64,000 bases of DNA, taken from the NCBI GenBank assembly GCA_013368445.1, contig JAACJO010000001.1, forward strand, positions 2,170,001 through 2,234,000, in the 5' to 3' direction. Position numbers and translations under genes: made by a program. Below the pieces are notes generated by a model, which saw only the letters and a program-made list of their open reading frames with translations, searched no databases and was not told the DNA's origin. Of this stretch, positions 10,770 through 22,070 are shown piece after piece; positions within the stretch are counted from its first letter, which is position 1, and every line of letters begins with the position of its first letter. The DNA comes from Leucocoprinus leucothites (Eukaryota; Basidiomycota; Agaricomycetes; Agaricales; Agaricaceae).

Positions 10770-12329
10770 TTAATGCGTCACCTCAACGCGAGACCGCACA
10801 GGCCGCCTCGCTCGGTTGACGGCGATAGCATCATCCTGTTGTACCTTGCCTGGCTCCGAGGACGATGTCCGATGAGTGAGAGGTAGAAGAGGAGGAAGGA
10901 GCTGCTCTGAGTGCAGTTGGTTGACAGACCTGACAGATCTCAGATATCTCAACGGCGGAGATGACGGCTGGTCCCCCATGACTGTTGGGATTGCGGGGGA
11001 TGCAGGAGGCGTCGGAAGCGGTGTTGACGGGGGATCAAATAGTGGTGGAGGGACTGTACGCGGAGAAGGGTAGCGCGGAAGGTTGGAGAAGGATTTGGAG
11101 TGATTAATAGTTGACGGCTGAAGACGCGGCGTGGTTGGTGTAACGAGTGGCGTATAATTGGGAGAACCCAACGATGATGATGGGAGCAAAGGAGTGCCGG
11201 GAGTGGTGAGACTGGGACGTAACACAAGATTTTTGGCAACTTTTCTCCTTATAAAAAGAGGTGATTGCGGCGGGGCTGGGAAGAGGGAGAGAGGGAAATC
11301 CAACACATCATCGGCTTGTCCGTTAAACGACTTGAAAGGAAGGGGAGGAACAGGTGGCACTTCCTGTTCATCCCGAGGCGGTAAATGAGGTGTCGAAGAA
11401 GTAAGCTCGCCACTCTGATATATCCGCCGCGGTCTAGGGGTATCCGAGAGATCTAGCACGGCTTGTACCGTTCGCGGAGAAGAAATATGAGAAGGAGATC
11501 CAACTGTCGAGGGAAGGGGAGGATTCGCTGCCGCATGCTTGATGCGTAAAGCGCTTCGATGTGGGTAAACGTGACTGCCATCGGGTGAAATTGCTGTACA
11601 AGCACAGCGAGCAGTCTCTTCTGAAGAGCGGCTCGCACGCTCTTCGTGATCTTCCGACAGCGGTGGAGAATCACTTGACGAACCGCTAGTCGTCGAAGCA
11701 AGCTCCACGGTTTTGATAGCGCGTGGATTTGGGGGCAAAGCGAATGTGATAGCGCGGTTTCCCGTAAAGCGAGGCGGTATTCCTGTGTTGACAGGGCGTT
11801 TCGCTGTAGTGGTATACAAATTTAATGGAGGAGGGCGAGGAGGTCGAACAGGAGGAGTCCCTCCCACAGATCTTGGTGATGTACCGGACATTGGCGAATA
11901 CAAATTCAAATTGGGTGGCCCATGAAAGGTGTTTTTCGGAGGTCCGTGAGAAGACTTCCAGACAACTGGGCTACGAGGAGAATGGATGCCATCATGATGG
12001 TCAGGGATTGAAGGGTATGTCGCGGTTTCATGGTCGACGAGAGAACAAGTGCTGCTCGAACTGCTGGGAGGGCTACTCGCCTTTCGTCCAAAGGCAGAGG
12101 ATACTTGGAATGCGAAGGAGTCTTCTGACTGGGAGCGCATCCTGCGGTCAGGTGAAGGAGATAACCTTGCCATTGGTATCTCAAACGTCATGGCGGTGGG
12201 AGTGCACGGTGCACTTTCAGGCACCAGGACTACTCGCTTCGTTGTAGACATATCCTGTTTCCCCTCGGTCGTGTCCTTGCCCTTGTTCCTTTTCCTCCAT
12301 GTGTTACGAAAGAACGCCACTGACTTCAT
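10770..12329 (-). CDS. Ser/Pro-rich disordered protein, unknown function
   Basis: A single uninterrupted frame of about 519 residues. The upstream open frame begins at TTG, so the first ATG (12329) is the likely start: MKSVAFFRNTWRKRNKGKD. The N terminus is basic; the rest is low complexity, rich in Ser, Pro and Thr, with many SP/TP sites (for example SPSPDRR, HSPRSPVV, TPPASP). That pattern suits a phosphorylated, disordered regulator or scaffold. I see no membrane segment and no catalytic motif. A second ATG begins MSTTKRVVLVPESAPCTP and could be used. Intron-free coding is unusual beside its heavily spliced neighbours. The coding call rests on length and composition only. Confidence 0.65.
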   Translation of the reverse strand: MKSVAFFRNTWRKRNKGKDTTEGKQDMSTTKRVVLVPESAPCTPTAMTFEIPMARLSPSPDRRMRSQSEDSFAFQVSSAFGRKASSPPSSSSSTCSLVDHETATYPSIPDHHDGIHSPRSPVVWKSSHGPPKNTFHGPPNLNLYSPMSGTSPRSVGGTPPVRPPRPPPLNLYTTTAKRPVNTGIPPRFTGNRAITFALPPNPRAIKTVELASTTSGSSSDSPPLSEDHEERASRSSEETARCACTAISPDGSHVYPHRSALRIKHAAANPPLPSTVGSPSHISSPRTVQAVLDLSDTPRPRRIYQSGELTSSTPHLPPRDEQEVPPVPPLPFKSFNGQADDVLDFPLSLFPAPPQSPLFIRRKVAKNLVLRPSLTTPGTPLLPSSSLGSPNYTPLVTPTTPRLQPSTINHSKSFSNLPRYPSPRTVPPPLFDPPSTPLPTPPASPAIPTVMGDQPSSPPLRYLRSVRSVNQLHSEQLLPPLLPLTHRTSSSEPGKVQQDDAIAVNRARRPVRSRVEVTH

Positions 12330-14264
12330 AAGGAGTATTGAGCAAGAGAGCCAGCAAGACAAGTCAGTATGAGAGAGAACGGAGTACGTGGAGAGAGATA
12401 GATGCTTCCAAGGAGCCTGGGTTTAAGAAGAATTTCGTCTTGTTGATGAGCTAAGTTACCACGACACGGGGCGAAGCTGTTCGCCATTCCTGAGATCGTA
12501 CGTACGATAGCTTGGTGCTGGTCAATAGACGATCTATCCCTGCATCAGAGAGGACAGCAATCTTAGATCTCGAGGCTCGGCTGCAGACCATGCAGTTATC
12601 AGATCACCCCTTTCCTCCGAGTCTAGTAGGACCGAGGACATATCACACATCCGTTAAAGGCAATCTATCTTGAGGACTCCGCTGGAGTTTGGGCGCCCTT
12701 GCGGATGTCTGGAGTATGGCCCCATATTTGCCCCATGCAGACGGTCCATTGTCCACGCCATGAGCCTGTCCTAAATCCAGCCAGAAAACATTGTAGACAT
12801 GGGAAGCCTTCCAAAAGGATGATGGGTCTGGTAAGTGCTCCTAGTGAACTAAGAGAGCGGAAATAGTGTCGATCCGCGCCAGGGGGTGACTGTACTCGCA
12901 TGCTCTGTTGTGGTTTGACATTATGTCAAGAGATGTTGCTAAAATTGGTAGTGTTTGTCCCTGTTCTGGACTTGTACTCACAGACAGCCTTCTCATCATC
13001 TCCGCCTTCATCGAGGTTTTCTCACTTGACATTCTCCGGAATCACAATGTCTAAGTAAACATAGCTTGACCCCTTTTATTGTCTGCTCGGCCCCGACCGA
13101 GGTCGCCCTTCAACGTCATGAGCTACTCTCTTCCCTCGTCTAATCTCGCCGGGGCTGTCCTACCTGATTCGACGTGGAGCTCTTCTTGGCTTCCATCTCT
13201 CAGGTTGTGCGTGAGTCTATCCCTTGAATTTCATTTCCTCAATCTACATTATTTCAGCACTGGTTTGACACGTATAACGTGCGGATATTTTATCAAGCAC
13301 CTTTCAATCATCTGATTTATTCGTAAGAATGATTGATTTCAGCCCATCATGTCTAAAAGACACACACTCGGTCAAATCTTCGAATATTTCCCGTCAAGTA
13401 TGTCGAAGCCATCTTCACGCCTGATCCGTTGTTCTCATGACCCAGAGATAATAGAGTCCACGCTCTCGGCCCCCATTACAGATCAGTATTTGTCTTATGT
13501 GCGGCAGCAGCCTAATGTAAATATACCATCGAACCGCAAATCATGTCTCACCATCTTTCAGGCGCTTCATTTCCACCTCTAGGATTCCTCCTCTCTCCCT
13601 CAAGAGGTGCCTGATGTGTCAGAATTGCTCAGCATTTTGTTTCATGGATCATTGCTCCCTGTGACTTATCACCTCTGCTTATATCTTCTGACCAGTCCAG
13701 GGGCAATTGTCAGTTGGTTCATTCAAGGTCCATGACAGGGCTTCGAAAGCTGATCTCCGTCGTCCCGCTGAGTCGTTTCTGTTCGGAATTGACTGTCGGA
13801 ACGATTGTAGCCCTGTCCTTCGGAGTGCCAAAAATGAGATGGTGCTCTGGTAAGTAGATTTCGTACACTTCAGCCTTCCTCCGGTATGATGGTGAATAAG
13901 AGTTCTTGATCACATCCGGACTCGGAAGACCTCACCGCATTTGTGGCTAGTTTTCAAGATAATCAACTCATTCCATCCTTCCCATCAGACGAGGCTTGTT
14001 TAATACCAATTGACAACTTCAGGCACTTACACGATCACTTGCACCCAGGGAGTACAAAAGCTTCTGTCCCTTACTTTCACGGCTCTCATGTGGAGCACTC
14101 GGATATGAAAATACTCCGTTAAATATCCAGTGATGTATTAAGTAGTGAGTACATGTGCCTAAAAATACAAAGTTGATCTACGGAATGACAATGCGAAAGT
14201 ACCAGGTAACAATGAAGACAATTTCAAAGCGCGAGCGAATGATAACATGAAGATAAATAAAGAT
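12330..14264. other. 1.9 kb gene-free region
   Basis: No frame longer than about 80 codons resembles a known protein. Some short protein-like patches broken by stops occur on the plus strand near 12.84-13.03 kb and 13.37-13.55 kb; these could be decayed coding sequence, but I recognise none. No clear direct or inverted repeat was found by eye. Confidence 0.4.
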
Positions 14265-15751
14265 CTAAAAGTCTTCGTCGATGGTACTAATGGGAGAATT
14301 AGCAGGTGCATGATACAACACAAAAATGAAGACTCACAAAGTCTTTGTTGATGGCTGTGCAGGCTCATTCGATGTCGTGTGGTTCACGTTAGCTTTTTGG
14401 TAGTCTGACACACGCTTCTCGAAGAAGTTAGTCTTGCCTTGAAGAGAGATCATATCCATGAAGTCGAATGGGTTGGTGCTGTTGTAGACCTTATCATTGC
14501 CGAGAGACACAAGAAGACGGTCGGCAACGAATTCAATATACTGGCACATGAGCTCAGCGTTCATGCCGATGAGCTTAACAGGGAGGGCGTCTGAGGGCAT
14601 AATCAGAGAAAGCCGAGTCGTGTAGTCAAAAAGAGCGTACCAGTCAAGAATTCTTGTTCAATTTTGACAGCCTCGGTGATAATAATCTTGACTACTTCAG
14701 GGTGAGGCCGGCGCTTGAGATGACTGAAGAGCAAGCAGGCAAAATCGGTATGCATGCCCTCGTCACGGCTGATGAGCTCGTTCGAGAAGGCAAGACCCGG
14801 CATGAGACCACGCTTCTTCATCCAAAAAATAGAGGCAAAGGAGCCAGAGAAGAAAATACCCTCGACAGCCGCGAAGGCAACGAGCCGCTCAGCGAAAGTG
14901 GAACGCTTGTCGGAAATCCACTTCAAGGCCCAATCTGCCTTGCGCTTAATACAAGGGATAGTCTCGATGGCATCAAAAAGATATTCACGCTGGGCGGGAT
15001 CTTTGATATAGGTGTCGATCAGAAGGGAGTAAGTTTCGGAGTGGATGTTTTCCATCATGATTTGGAAACCATAGAAGCAACGGGCTTCAGCGGCTTGTAC
15101 CTCGTTGGAAAAACGTTCAACCAGATTTTCGTTCACAATGCCATCGGAGGCAGCGAAGAAGGCGAGAACATGAGAAATAAAATGGCGCTCATTGTCGTTC
15201 ATGCGATTGGTCCAGTCGTGAAGATCTTTCGAGAGGTCCATCTCTTCGGCAGTCCAGAAAGAGGCTTCGGCCTTCTTATACATTTGCCAGATCTGTATTT
15301 TTGGATGAGAATATGAATAAACCTAGCCAAACGACTGCGTACCTCAGGGTATTGGATGGGGAAGAGAACGAAACGACGACGCGACTCCTTGAGGAGGGGT
15401 TCCTCACCTGCGACATTATCAGAAACTGATTTGAAGAGCACGTTAAGATATTGCTTACTCTCAGGAAGGTCAATCTCGCCGACAAACTTCTTGCGAAGCT
15501 GATCAAGCTCAGTCCCCTCGGTATCAGCAAGAGTATCTGGAGACTCAGGCAGGCGCTCATCATCAACTAAGGAAACAACAGGCTTCTTGGAAGCCTTGGT
15601 GGGCGACTCCAAAGAGAAGGAGGCAAGGGCAGCAGCAGCCTGGAATACGAGACGCGTCAATTAAGGAACACTGACGCGCTTATCGGACGCGACAAACCTT
15701 CTTGCTGGGGGTAGGGAGAGGCGAAGAGGGACGAGGAGAGAAGGTAGCCAT
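14265..15751 (-). CDS. RNR2: Ribonucleotide reductase small subunit R2 (copy 1)
   Basis: The R2 subunit holds the diiron-tyrosyl radical cofactor that drives NDP reduction by R1. Exons: 15751-15698, 15639-15343, 15292-14641, 14590-14338, 14286-14265; phases agree. About 425 residues. Diiron ligands, in family numbering: Asp in FFAASDGIV, Glu and His in MENIHSETY (which also has the radical Tyr), Glu in AVEGIFFSG, Glu and His in RDEGMHTDF. The C terminus, FTIDEDF, is the R1-docking tail. The N terminus [18 protein letters not shown] is disordered and SP-rich. Intron 1 holds an ACGCGT box. It lies head to head with a second R2 gene 340 bp away. Confidence 0.96.
15640..15697 (-). promoter_or_regulatory. 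RNR2 intron 1 with MCB-like box
   Basis: The first intron of RNR2 copy 1 contains GACGCGTC (palindromic, core ACGCGT) near 15651 and further ACGCG-like strings. In yeasts ACGCGT in the promoter drives G1/S transcription of DNA-synthesis genes. Its place inside the first intron, close behind the start, suggests but does not prove a regulatory role. Confidence 0.35.
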
Positions 15752-16091
15752 TGGAAAGGAGATTGCAGAAGTATAGATTGAAGAAGATTAAATGCTCAGA
15801 GTCAGTCAAGCTTGCAGGCGCAGAAGATCAACCAAAGACACGAGTCTTTTATAAATTTGAGGCGTTGAACGTGTGTGCATGTTTGTTCTTCATTCAACAA
15901 GGGACGTGTCGCGTTATTTGGCGTCGTTGTCCTGCATCGGAGCCACATTACTTTCTTTTTGACTCAGTCCGGCGTCTAATCATGCTCATCACGTGATATT
16001 GGAGCAGATCAGAGTCGGTTCCGTCCAATTGCGCCAGCTATCGGCCGCGATTTGTCAGTCTGAAATGGCGCTCTCCATGTCTTCTTAACTC
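15752..16091. promoter_or_regulatory. Bidirectional promoter between two RNR2 genes
   Basis: 340 bp between the two start codons. Sites seen: a perfect 10 bp palindrome, ATCACGTGAT (15988-15997); ATTGG (15998-16002) and CCAAT (16024-16028), i.e. two CCAAT boxes in opposite orientation; and TTTGGCG (15917-15923), resembling an E2F-type core. Function is inferred from similarity to known eukaryotic promoter elements. Confidence 0.5.
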
Positions 16092-17463
16092 ATGGATGAA
16101 CAGGTGTGCTAGGCCTCTCACTCTTACTATTATCATCGCCCTGACACTTGTAATCATTAAGCTCACACTGCAGCTGCAAAACGCGCGCATAGAACCGAGT
16201 CCCGGCGCTCGGCAAGATGAAGATGCTTCGAAACGATTTGTTGGGGACATCAATCTGCCAGAAGGTGTGGATCATCCTTTGATATATTGTTTTCTCACTC
16301 AAAGTCATGCAACAGAGCAGGAACCTCTTCTGAAAGAATCACAGCGTCGCTTCGTACTTTTTCCGATTCAATATCCGGAGGTAATGAGTCCTTGATTCTA
16401 TCCAAGTTATGGCCTGACCTGACGCGCTTCAGATATGGCGATTTTATAAGAAAGCCCAGGCGTCATTCTGGACTGTTGAAGAAATAAATTTATCCAATGA
16501 CCTCATGGATTGGTCTACACGACTCAACAGTGATGAACGCCGATTTATCTCTCAAATCCTCGCGTTCTTTGCTGCCTCAGACGGCATCGTCAACGAGAAT
16601 CTTGTGGAGAGATTCTCAAACGAAGTTCAAGTTGCTGAAGCGAGATGCTTTTACGGCTTTCAGATCATGATGGAGAACATTCATTCGGAAACTTACTCTC
16701 TACTCATAGACACCTATGTCAAAGATCCATGCGAACGAGCGCATCTCTTTGATGCCATTGAAACCATCCCTACGATCAAACGTAAAGCTGCCTGGGCTTT
16801 ACGGTGGATTTCAGATCATTCCCTGTCGTTCGCTGAGCGTTTAATAGCCTTTGCGGCTGTCGAAGGTGTTTTCTTCTCTGGCTCGTTCGCCGCAATATTT
16901 TGGTTGAAGAAACGTGGACTTATGCCTGGCCTCACTTATTCCAATGAACTTATATCCCGTGACGAAGGAATGCACACGGATTTCGCATGTCTATTGTTCA
17001 CACACCTTCGCAAACGGCCCCATCCCAATCGTATTTTGGAGATTATTACTGAGGCCGTGGAAATAGAGAAGGAATTCTTCGGTGGTACCACTTTTTGCCA
17101 GGTTTAAGCACCATTTCATCCAGCTCAATCGTTGTTGCAGATGCTTTGTCGGTATCGCTTATCGGCATGAATTCTAAGCTGATGTGTCAGTATATTGAAT
17201 TTGTGGCCGACCGCTTACTTGTCGCTCTTGGCAACGAGAAACACTACCACGCCACAAATCCATTCGATTTCATGGACATGATCTCGCTTCAAGGCAAGGC
17301 CAATTTTTTCGAGAAACGTGTGTCTGAGTATGCCAAAGCACATATCAACCACGCATCCCCTGAGCTCCCCCGCACTGGTCTTAGAACTTTGTACGTCCTA
17401 TCGGCCATGCCCGCGTCGCTATTCTCATTAATAGTTGACAGTACTCTAGAGGAGGATTTCTGA
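16092..17463 (+). CDS. Ribonucleotide reductase small subunit R2 (divergent copy 2)
   Basis: A second R2 gene, transcribed away from copy 1. Best-fit exons: 16092-16103, 16174-16264, 16316-16380, 16433-17084, 17141-17390, 17442-17463; phases agree. All six diiron ligands and the radical Tyr are kept ([34 protein letters not shown]), and the tail FTLEEDF should dock R1. The last three introns sit at the same sites and phases as in copy 1 (after QYPE, inside the GAY codon, inside the TTT codon), so the copies arose by DNA duplication and not by retroposition. Copy 2 reads EEINLS where copy 1 has EEMDLS; this is not a metal ligand. The N terminus is shorter and uncertain: the segments at 16104-16173 and 16265-16315 could be introns, or both could be read through from an ATG at 16096. 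Confidence 0.88.
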
Positions 17464-18612
17464 AGCTTTCTATATTTGAGATGTATCATGCTGACATTTA
17501 ATTGGTTCTTATTGACTATGTTATCGTCGGAACCCTAACAGTATTTCGTATATATTCAATCCCCCGCTCATCACTAGCTGTAATATATCAAATATGATTT
17601 TAGTATTGACATTCACCTCCTCTCAACCCGGGTCGAATCACCAATGATCAAGTGTCTTTGGATCAATTTCTTGTAGGTAGCTCAGCTCTGTTTAGTATTG
17701 ACTTATTCAGACAAAGCAAAACTCAGTCTCTCGGGAGGATATCCAGGATGCGCTACGAAATGATTGATATCACCGCTGAGGTATATTTTGTTCAAAATGC
17801 AATTGAACCTCAGTTCTATAACCCAAAGATATACCTTTTCTCCTCAAGAAATACCAAGCACCAGAAAGCGCCATCATCACCGGCTTGTCCTGGGCGTCTA
17901 GATATACTCTACAAGAGCTATGACTCTAAGGTTGTGTTGATCGTTGTGTATCTGAAGACATCTGTGTCAAAACTATACCTCTCTGAGTTAGAGTCCAGGG
18001 CAATATCACTGATATGTAAACAACGAGTCCCATGTAAGGCTACGGGCCTTGCTAGGAAACGTCACCCAAGGGAGCGTATGAGATCAGCAGCCAAACTTGC
18101 TTCAAAACCGCAGTCGACAGGGTACACGGAATGCAAAAGGACCTGGTCTTAGTATGAGATCACTGCTAGCAACCCCTCGAGGTTGGGACTAGTTAGCATG
18201 TACGTTTAGATACTCCATGGCATTGTCCAGAATATCCTGTAGACCAGAGAGACCGCTCAAGCGTTCAGCCGTGTGTGTTCGGGCGACGATTCCATTGGTT
18301 AGTCAGAGTAAACAGGAGAGGTGAATATTATCATTAGGGCCTGCCTCGGGCGTATTGTTGAGGGGATTCGCATCTTGGCATCGCAATGCCAGAGTGAGCT
18401 GCCTGTGCTAGTGAATGCTGGACCCTAAGTAGTAACCGTACATGTTGTTGTGAATCTGATCATTGCACGCGAGTTGATTGCACTTGAGTCGGAGCTATAA
18501 TCGTTAATGTTCAGTCAGGTGTGCCTCGCTAACCACTCTAGACCTAATCATCGACCTTCAGACGCTCAAGCCTCTCCTTTCAACATTTGGACTGCATTCT
18601 AGGCAACTTCCA
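17464..18612. other. 1.15 kb intergenic region
   Basis: A 166-codon open frame (17652-18152) resembles no family I know and has no membrane or catalytic motif. The rest holds the 3'UTR of RNR2 copy 2 and the promoter of IMP2. Confidence 0.4.
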
Positions 18613-19365
18613 ATGCTCTCAACGTTTCGAAAATGTCTGTACTGGTCCCCACTACCGATCTTCCTTCTTCACTTCTGGGAAGTCAAGCAGATCAGCGGAC
18701 AGAGCATGAAGGTCTGCAACGTCTTCCCTAGTCAACGCCGCGTCTCTTCTCACATCCACACATTGCCAGCTAGCCGACGCTCAATCCGGACACGTCCACA
18801 CGGAAAGACATCTGCTTGTTCGATAAAGCAGCTATACACACCCTGCATAACTATAACCGAGAGGATATCGTGACGATAAGGTGGTGTTTTTGAAATGGAA
18901 GCGTGCCACGCATAACCTGATTGTTCAGAAGATGTCCAAATGACCCGAAACGCGTTCTTATTAAGCGCATAATTGCATTGGAAGGAGACATAGTGAAGAC
19001 ACGGCCGCCGTATCCAGAAGCAGAAGTCAAAATTCCACAAGGTCATGTTTGGGTAGAAGGTACATGTTGTTCCTCCCATTGACTTCCTGTATGAAGCTGA
19101 AGATACCCTGGGCACAGGGGACGAATCATTTCGCACAGATGACAGCAACTTGTATGGACCTATGCCAGCTGCACTCATCCAGTCAAAACTTGTTCGGATT
19201 CTGTGGCCTCCAGAACGCTTTGGGCCCGTCACAGAACCGAGAATTCCCGAAACCCGCAGTGGGTACGCCTATAGACACGCGATCGACGCTCTGGAACGCA
19301 AAAAAGCGCGTCGCGCAAGAGTAAAAGTCGGTCGTCCTTATGGAGTCGATGCAAACACATATTGA
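18613..19365 (+). CDS. IMP2: Mitochondrial inner membrane protease subunit 2 (Imp2)
   Basis: Imp2 is an S26-family signal peptidase that removes sorting signals in the intermembrane space. Exons: 18613-18711, 18774-18880, 18929-19059, 19118-19365; phases agree, giving 194 residues. The N-terminal segment [17 protein letters not shown] is the membrane anchor. The catalytic Ser is in SGQSMKPTLNPD, and the catalytic Lys in [12 protein letters not shown]. Later family blocks are [29 protein letters not shown] and [18 protein letters not shown] favours Imp2 over Imp1. A basic tail ([14 protein letters not shown]) follows. The gene faces the sugar transporter tail to tail with 72 bp between stops. 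Confidence 0.93.
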
Positions 19366-19437
19366 AAGGTCGAATTACGGGCATATTTTGGCGTCATATT
19401 AATGGTACATTGAGATGGATCTAAATAATGGTGATCT

Positions 19438-22070
19438 CTATAATTCATCTCGTCGTGAATCGTCCTCTTTACTGCCATTACTTCTTACTGTTCCAGTCTC
19501 GCTAGAAAATCCAAGGATACGATCGGCTTCGGGTGATCCTGCTGGGGGTATGTCTTTGCGAAGGGATACTGCCACTGGTGATACACCTTCGAGGTGTGCG
19601 AGGGCGAAGATGACGTCCATATCTACGATCTCGCCGTCAGCCTCGAAATCCAGCTATAATGAGTGTAGTGCTTACCTTCAAGTGATCTTCCGGCCGTTTC
19701 TATACGAAGGAGATTAACACAGTGACCTAAGAGTTTCTCGGGTGCTGAGGTATACATACCTGGGAAGAAGAAATAGACGCATGGGATGATGAAGGCATTC
19801 AGTGATGCGAAGACTATTGAAGGGTCAGCATTCTGGGCTTCTAACACGAGCCATATACCATACCAATGTAGGTTCTCCACGAGATGTTCTCAAATGCTGG
19901 CCCGGTGACCATGACGACAATGAAGTTGAAGGTCCAATTACTCGCCTATCCACGTATTCATTAGTGGAAGCTGATGAATTTGGCGCTAAAACTCACCGTC
20001 GAAAGGGCATTGGCAGGCCCTCTCATGCGGAGACCAACAATTTCGGCGGGCTATGAGTTTCAGCCAGTCGCCTGGGTGCCATGGAGTTGAGTAATTAAAC
20101 TCACGTATAACCAGGTCATTCCAAGCCAGCCCACCGCAAAGAACGAGTTAAAGACAAACAAAAGTACGGCGCTAACAACCGCAGCCGCGGAGTTGCCTTC
20201 AAGGCTTCCCAGGATTGCAAGAAGGACCATAGTCAAAGTCTGTCCGACCGACCCGAACAACATGAGCTTTCGCCTACCAACCCGATCGATCAAGGCAATG
20301 GCAACGAAAGAGGCGAGGAAATATTCTGTACCATTGCATGCTGCAATGATACGGGATTTGACGTCGCTGATACCGAGGCGTTCAAAAAGGATGGTCTGGG
20401 CTCGTCAGCTTTCGTTAACGAGAGAGCATTGCGTCAAACTTACAGCATAGTAGGTAATGATGTTGATACCAGTTATCTGAAGGGCTCACGCTTAGTACTC
20501 AGCCCTCGCAGACTAGCAAATTTCAGACTCACTTGCTGGAAGCACTGGATCACTACTCCGAGTGCGACTCGCCTAAAGTTCTGGCTTCGCCCGCCAGAGA
20601 ATAGCTCCTTAAGAGATGCCTTATTCGAGCGTTTACGTTTGCCTTCGACGTCCATCGTCGCATTCTCCTCTAGCTCGACAGCTTCCTTGATGGCATGGAA
20701 TGTCTGCTGGACGCCCTTGTCTCCGACGGGTTTATCCTCGAGAGCGGAGATGACTGCCATCGCGCGTGCTGACTGGCCAGATTTCAATAGCCTAGAAGGT
20801 GATAAGGTGAGTGAACGAGGTCTTCTAAAAAGGTGGAACGTACCATCTAGGGGATTCAGGAAGCTGTCCAATGCCAAGGGTTGAGTCACAATTCCAAGAT
20901 CGGTGGTGAAGGTGAGCTCACGAAGTTGATGAAAACAACCATGATCAAGGCGAGGACCATTTGCAGAGCGATAGGGACTCTCCATTGCACAGAGCTGCCC
21001 TTGACCCAGAAACTAGATCAAGTTTAATGTCGATTCGAGAGGCAAGACGTCAGTTATCGACTCACAAGGCAAAGTCAATCCACTAAGGTCGCGTCGAGGT
21101 GAGACAATTTCTGTTCCTTCACTCAAAGTTTGGTAACTCACATATCTATAAGGGAGGCATATCCTTAGTCAAAGTAGCTTTCATGCTATTACGGAAAATG
21201 ACTCACGAAACCATGATACCGAAGGTGATCAGACTACCCTCAATCATGATTAAAGCACCACGTTTCGCAGCAGGTGAGCACTCTGCATGATATGACGGTA
21301 CCGTTGAAGTCTAGTCTCACCATCGTCCTGTAAGTGCAAATACGTCGAGATATGGTGATGTTGCGCTCACGTTTAAACCATTTCCAAGACCAGTGACTAC
21401 TCGCGCCACGAGCATCATGGCATAATTAACAGAAGCCGTTTGAAGTATAGCCCCGATTATCATAACGATACCGCCCAGCATAATGGTTCGTCTACGACCG
21501 AGTTTGTCACCAATCCATAGGTTTGACAGGGCTCCCGCAAGACATCCAAGTTCCTATTGAAAGCGAGTCAATAAATTGGCTTGATGAGCTCAACTCAGAT
21601 TCCCTCACGTAAATAGCTACCAAGAGACTCTGCAATGTTGCATGATTGGGGTGTGATGAGTCAACCCTAACCTGCGGAAATGTCTTCTCAAACTAAAAGA
21701 AGCCACGAAGAAATCATGTAGGTAAGGATCAATAACTCGCGCGCAGCAAACTGGACTTACCTGATTAGCGGTGAGCAGTGCAGACATGACACCCTGATCA
21801 TATCTATAATCAACTCGAGTTAGCACTTTGATGCTCGGGATGTCTGGGTATCAACTTAAGAAATGAGGCGCACCCGAAGAGCGTAAAGCCAGTTCCGGTC
21901 ACGAATGCGATAGCCCAAGTCAAGCTTCGCCCGCGTAGCGAGACCCTTTGTAGCTCGACTTCTTGTTTGAACTCCTCCGACTCAAAGTCAGAGGAGGAAC
22001 GAAGGTCTGCACTGGACTTTTCGGAGTCTGTGATCGCATTGGTGACACCCATGTCTGATTTTTTGGACAT
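19438..22070 (-). CDS. MFS sugar transporter
   Basis: A sugar/H+ symporter-type member of the major facilitator superfamily, with about 12 membrane helices once some ten short introns are removed. The start ATG (22070) opens an acidic, Ser-rich cytosolic N terminus, MSKKSDMGVTN. Family signatures: YDQGVMSALLTANQF in helix 1, GDKLGRRRTIMLGG between helices 2 and 3, PRSPRWL before the central loop, CFQQITGINIITYYA in helix 7, LIDRVGRRKLM in the 8-9 loop, and PETAGRSLEDLD after helix 12. The C-terminal tail (about 65 residues) is Ser-rich and ends DDSRRDEL; this resembles an ER-retention motif but lies on the cytosolic side. Substrate cannot be told from sequence; hexose is the default guess. 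Confidence 0.88.

Noticed and set aside
14654..15316. 220-codon plus-strand open frame
   Set aside because: It lies antisense to RNR2 copy 1, whose frame has every ribonucleotide reductase motif, so this is a shadow frame.
16470..16500. EEINLS in RNR2 copy 2 (Asp to Asn) as a lost iron ligand
   Set aside because: On counting residues against E. coli and mouse R2, the ligand Asp is the one in AASDGIV, which is intact in both copies.
17652..18152. 166-codon plus-strand open frame
   Set aside because: No similarity to any family I know and no splice partner; probably chance.
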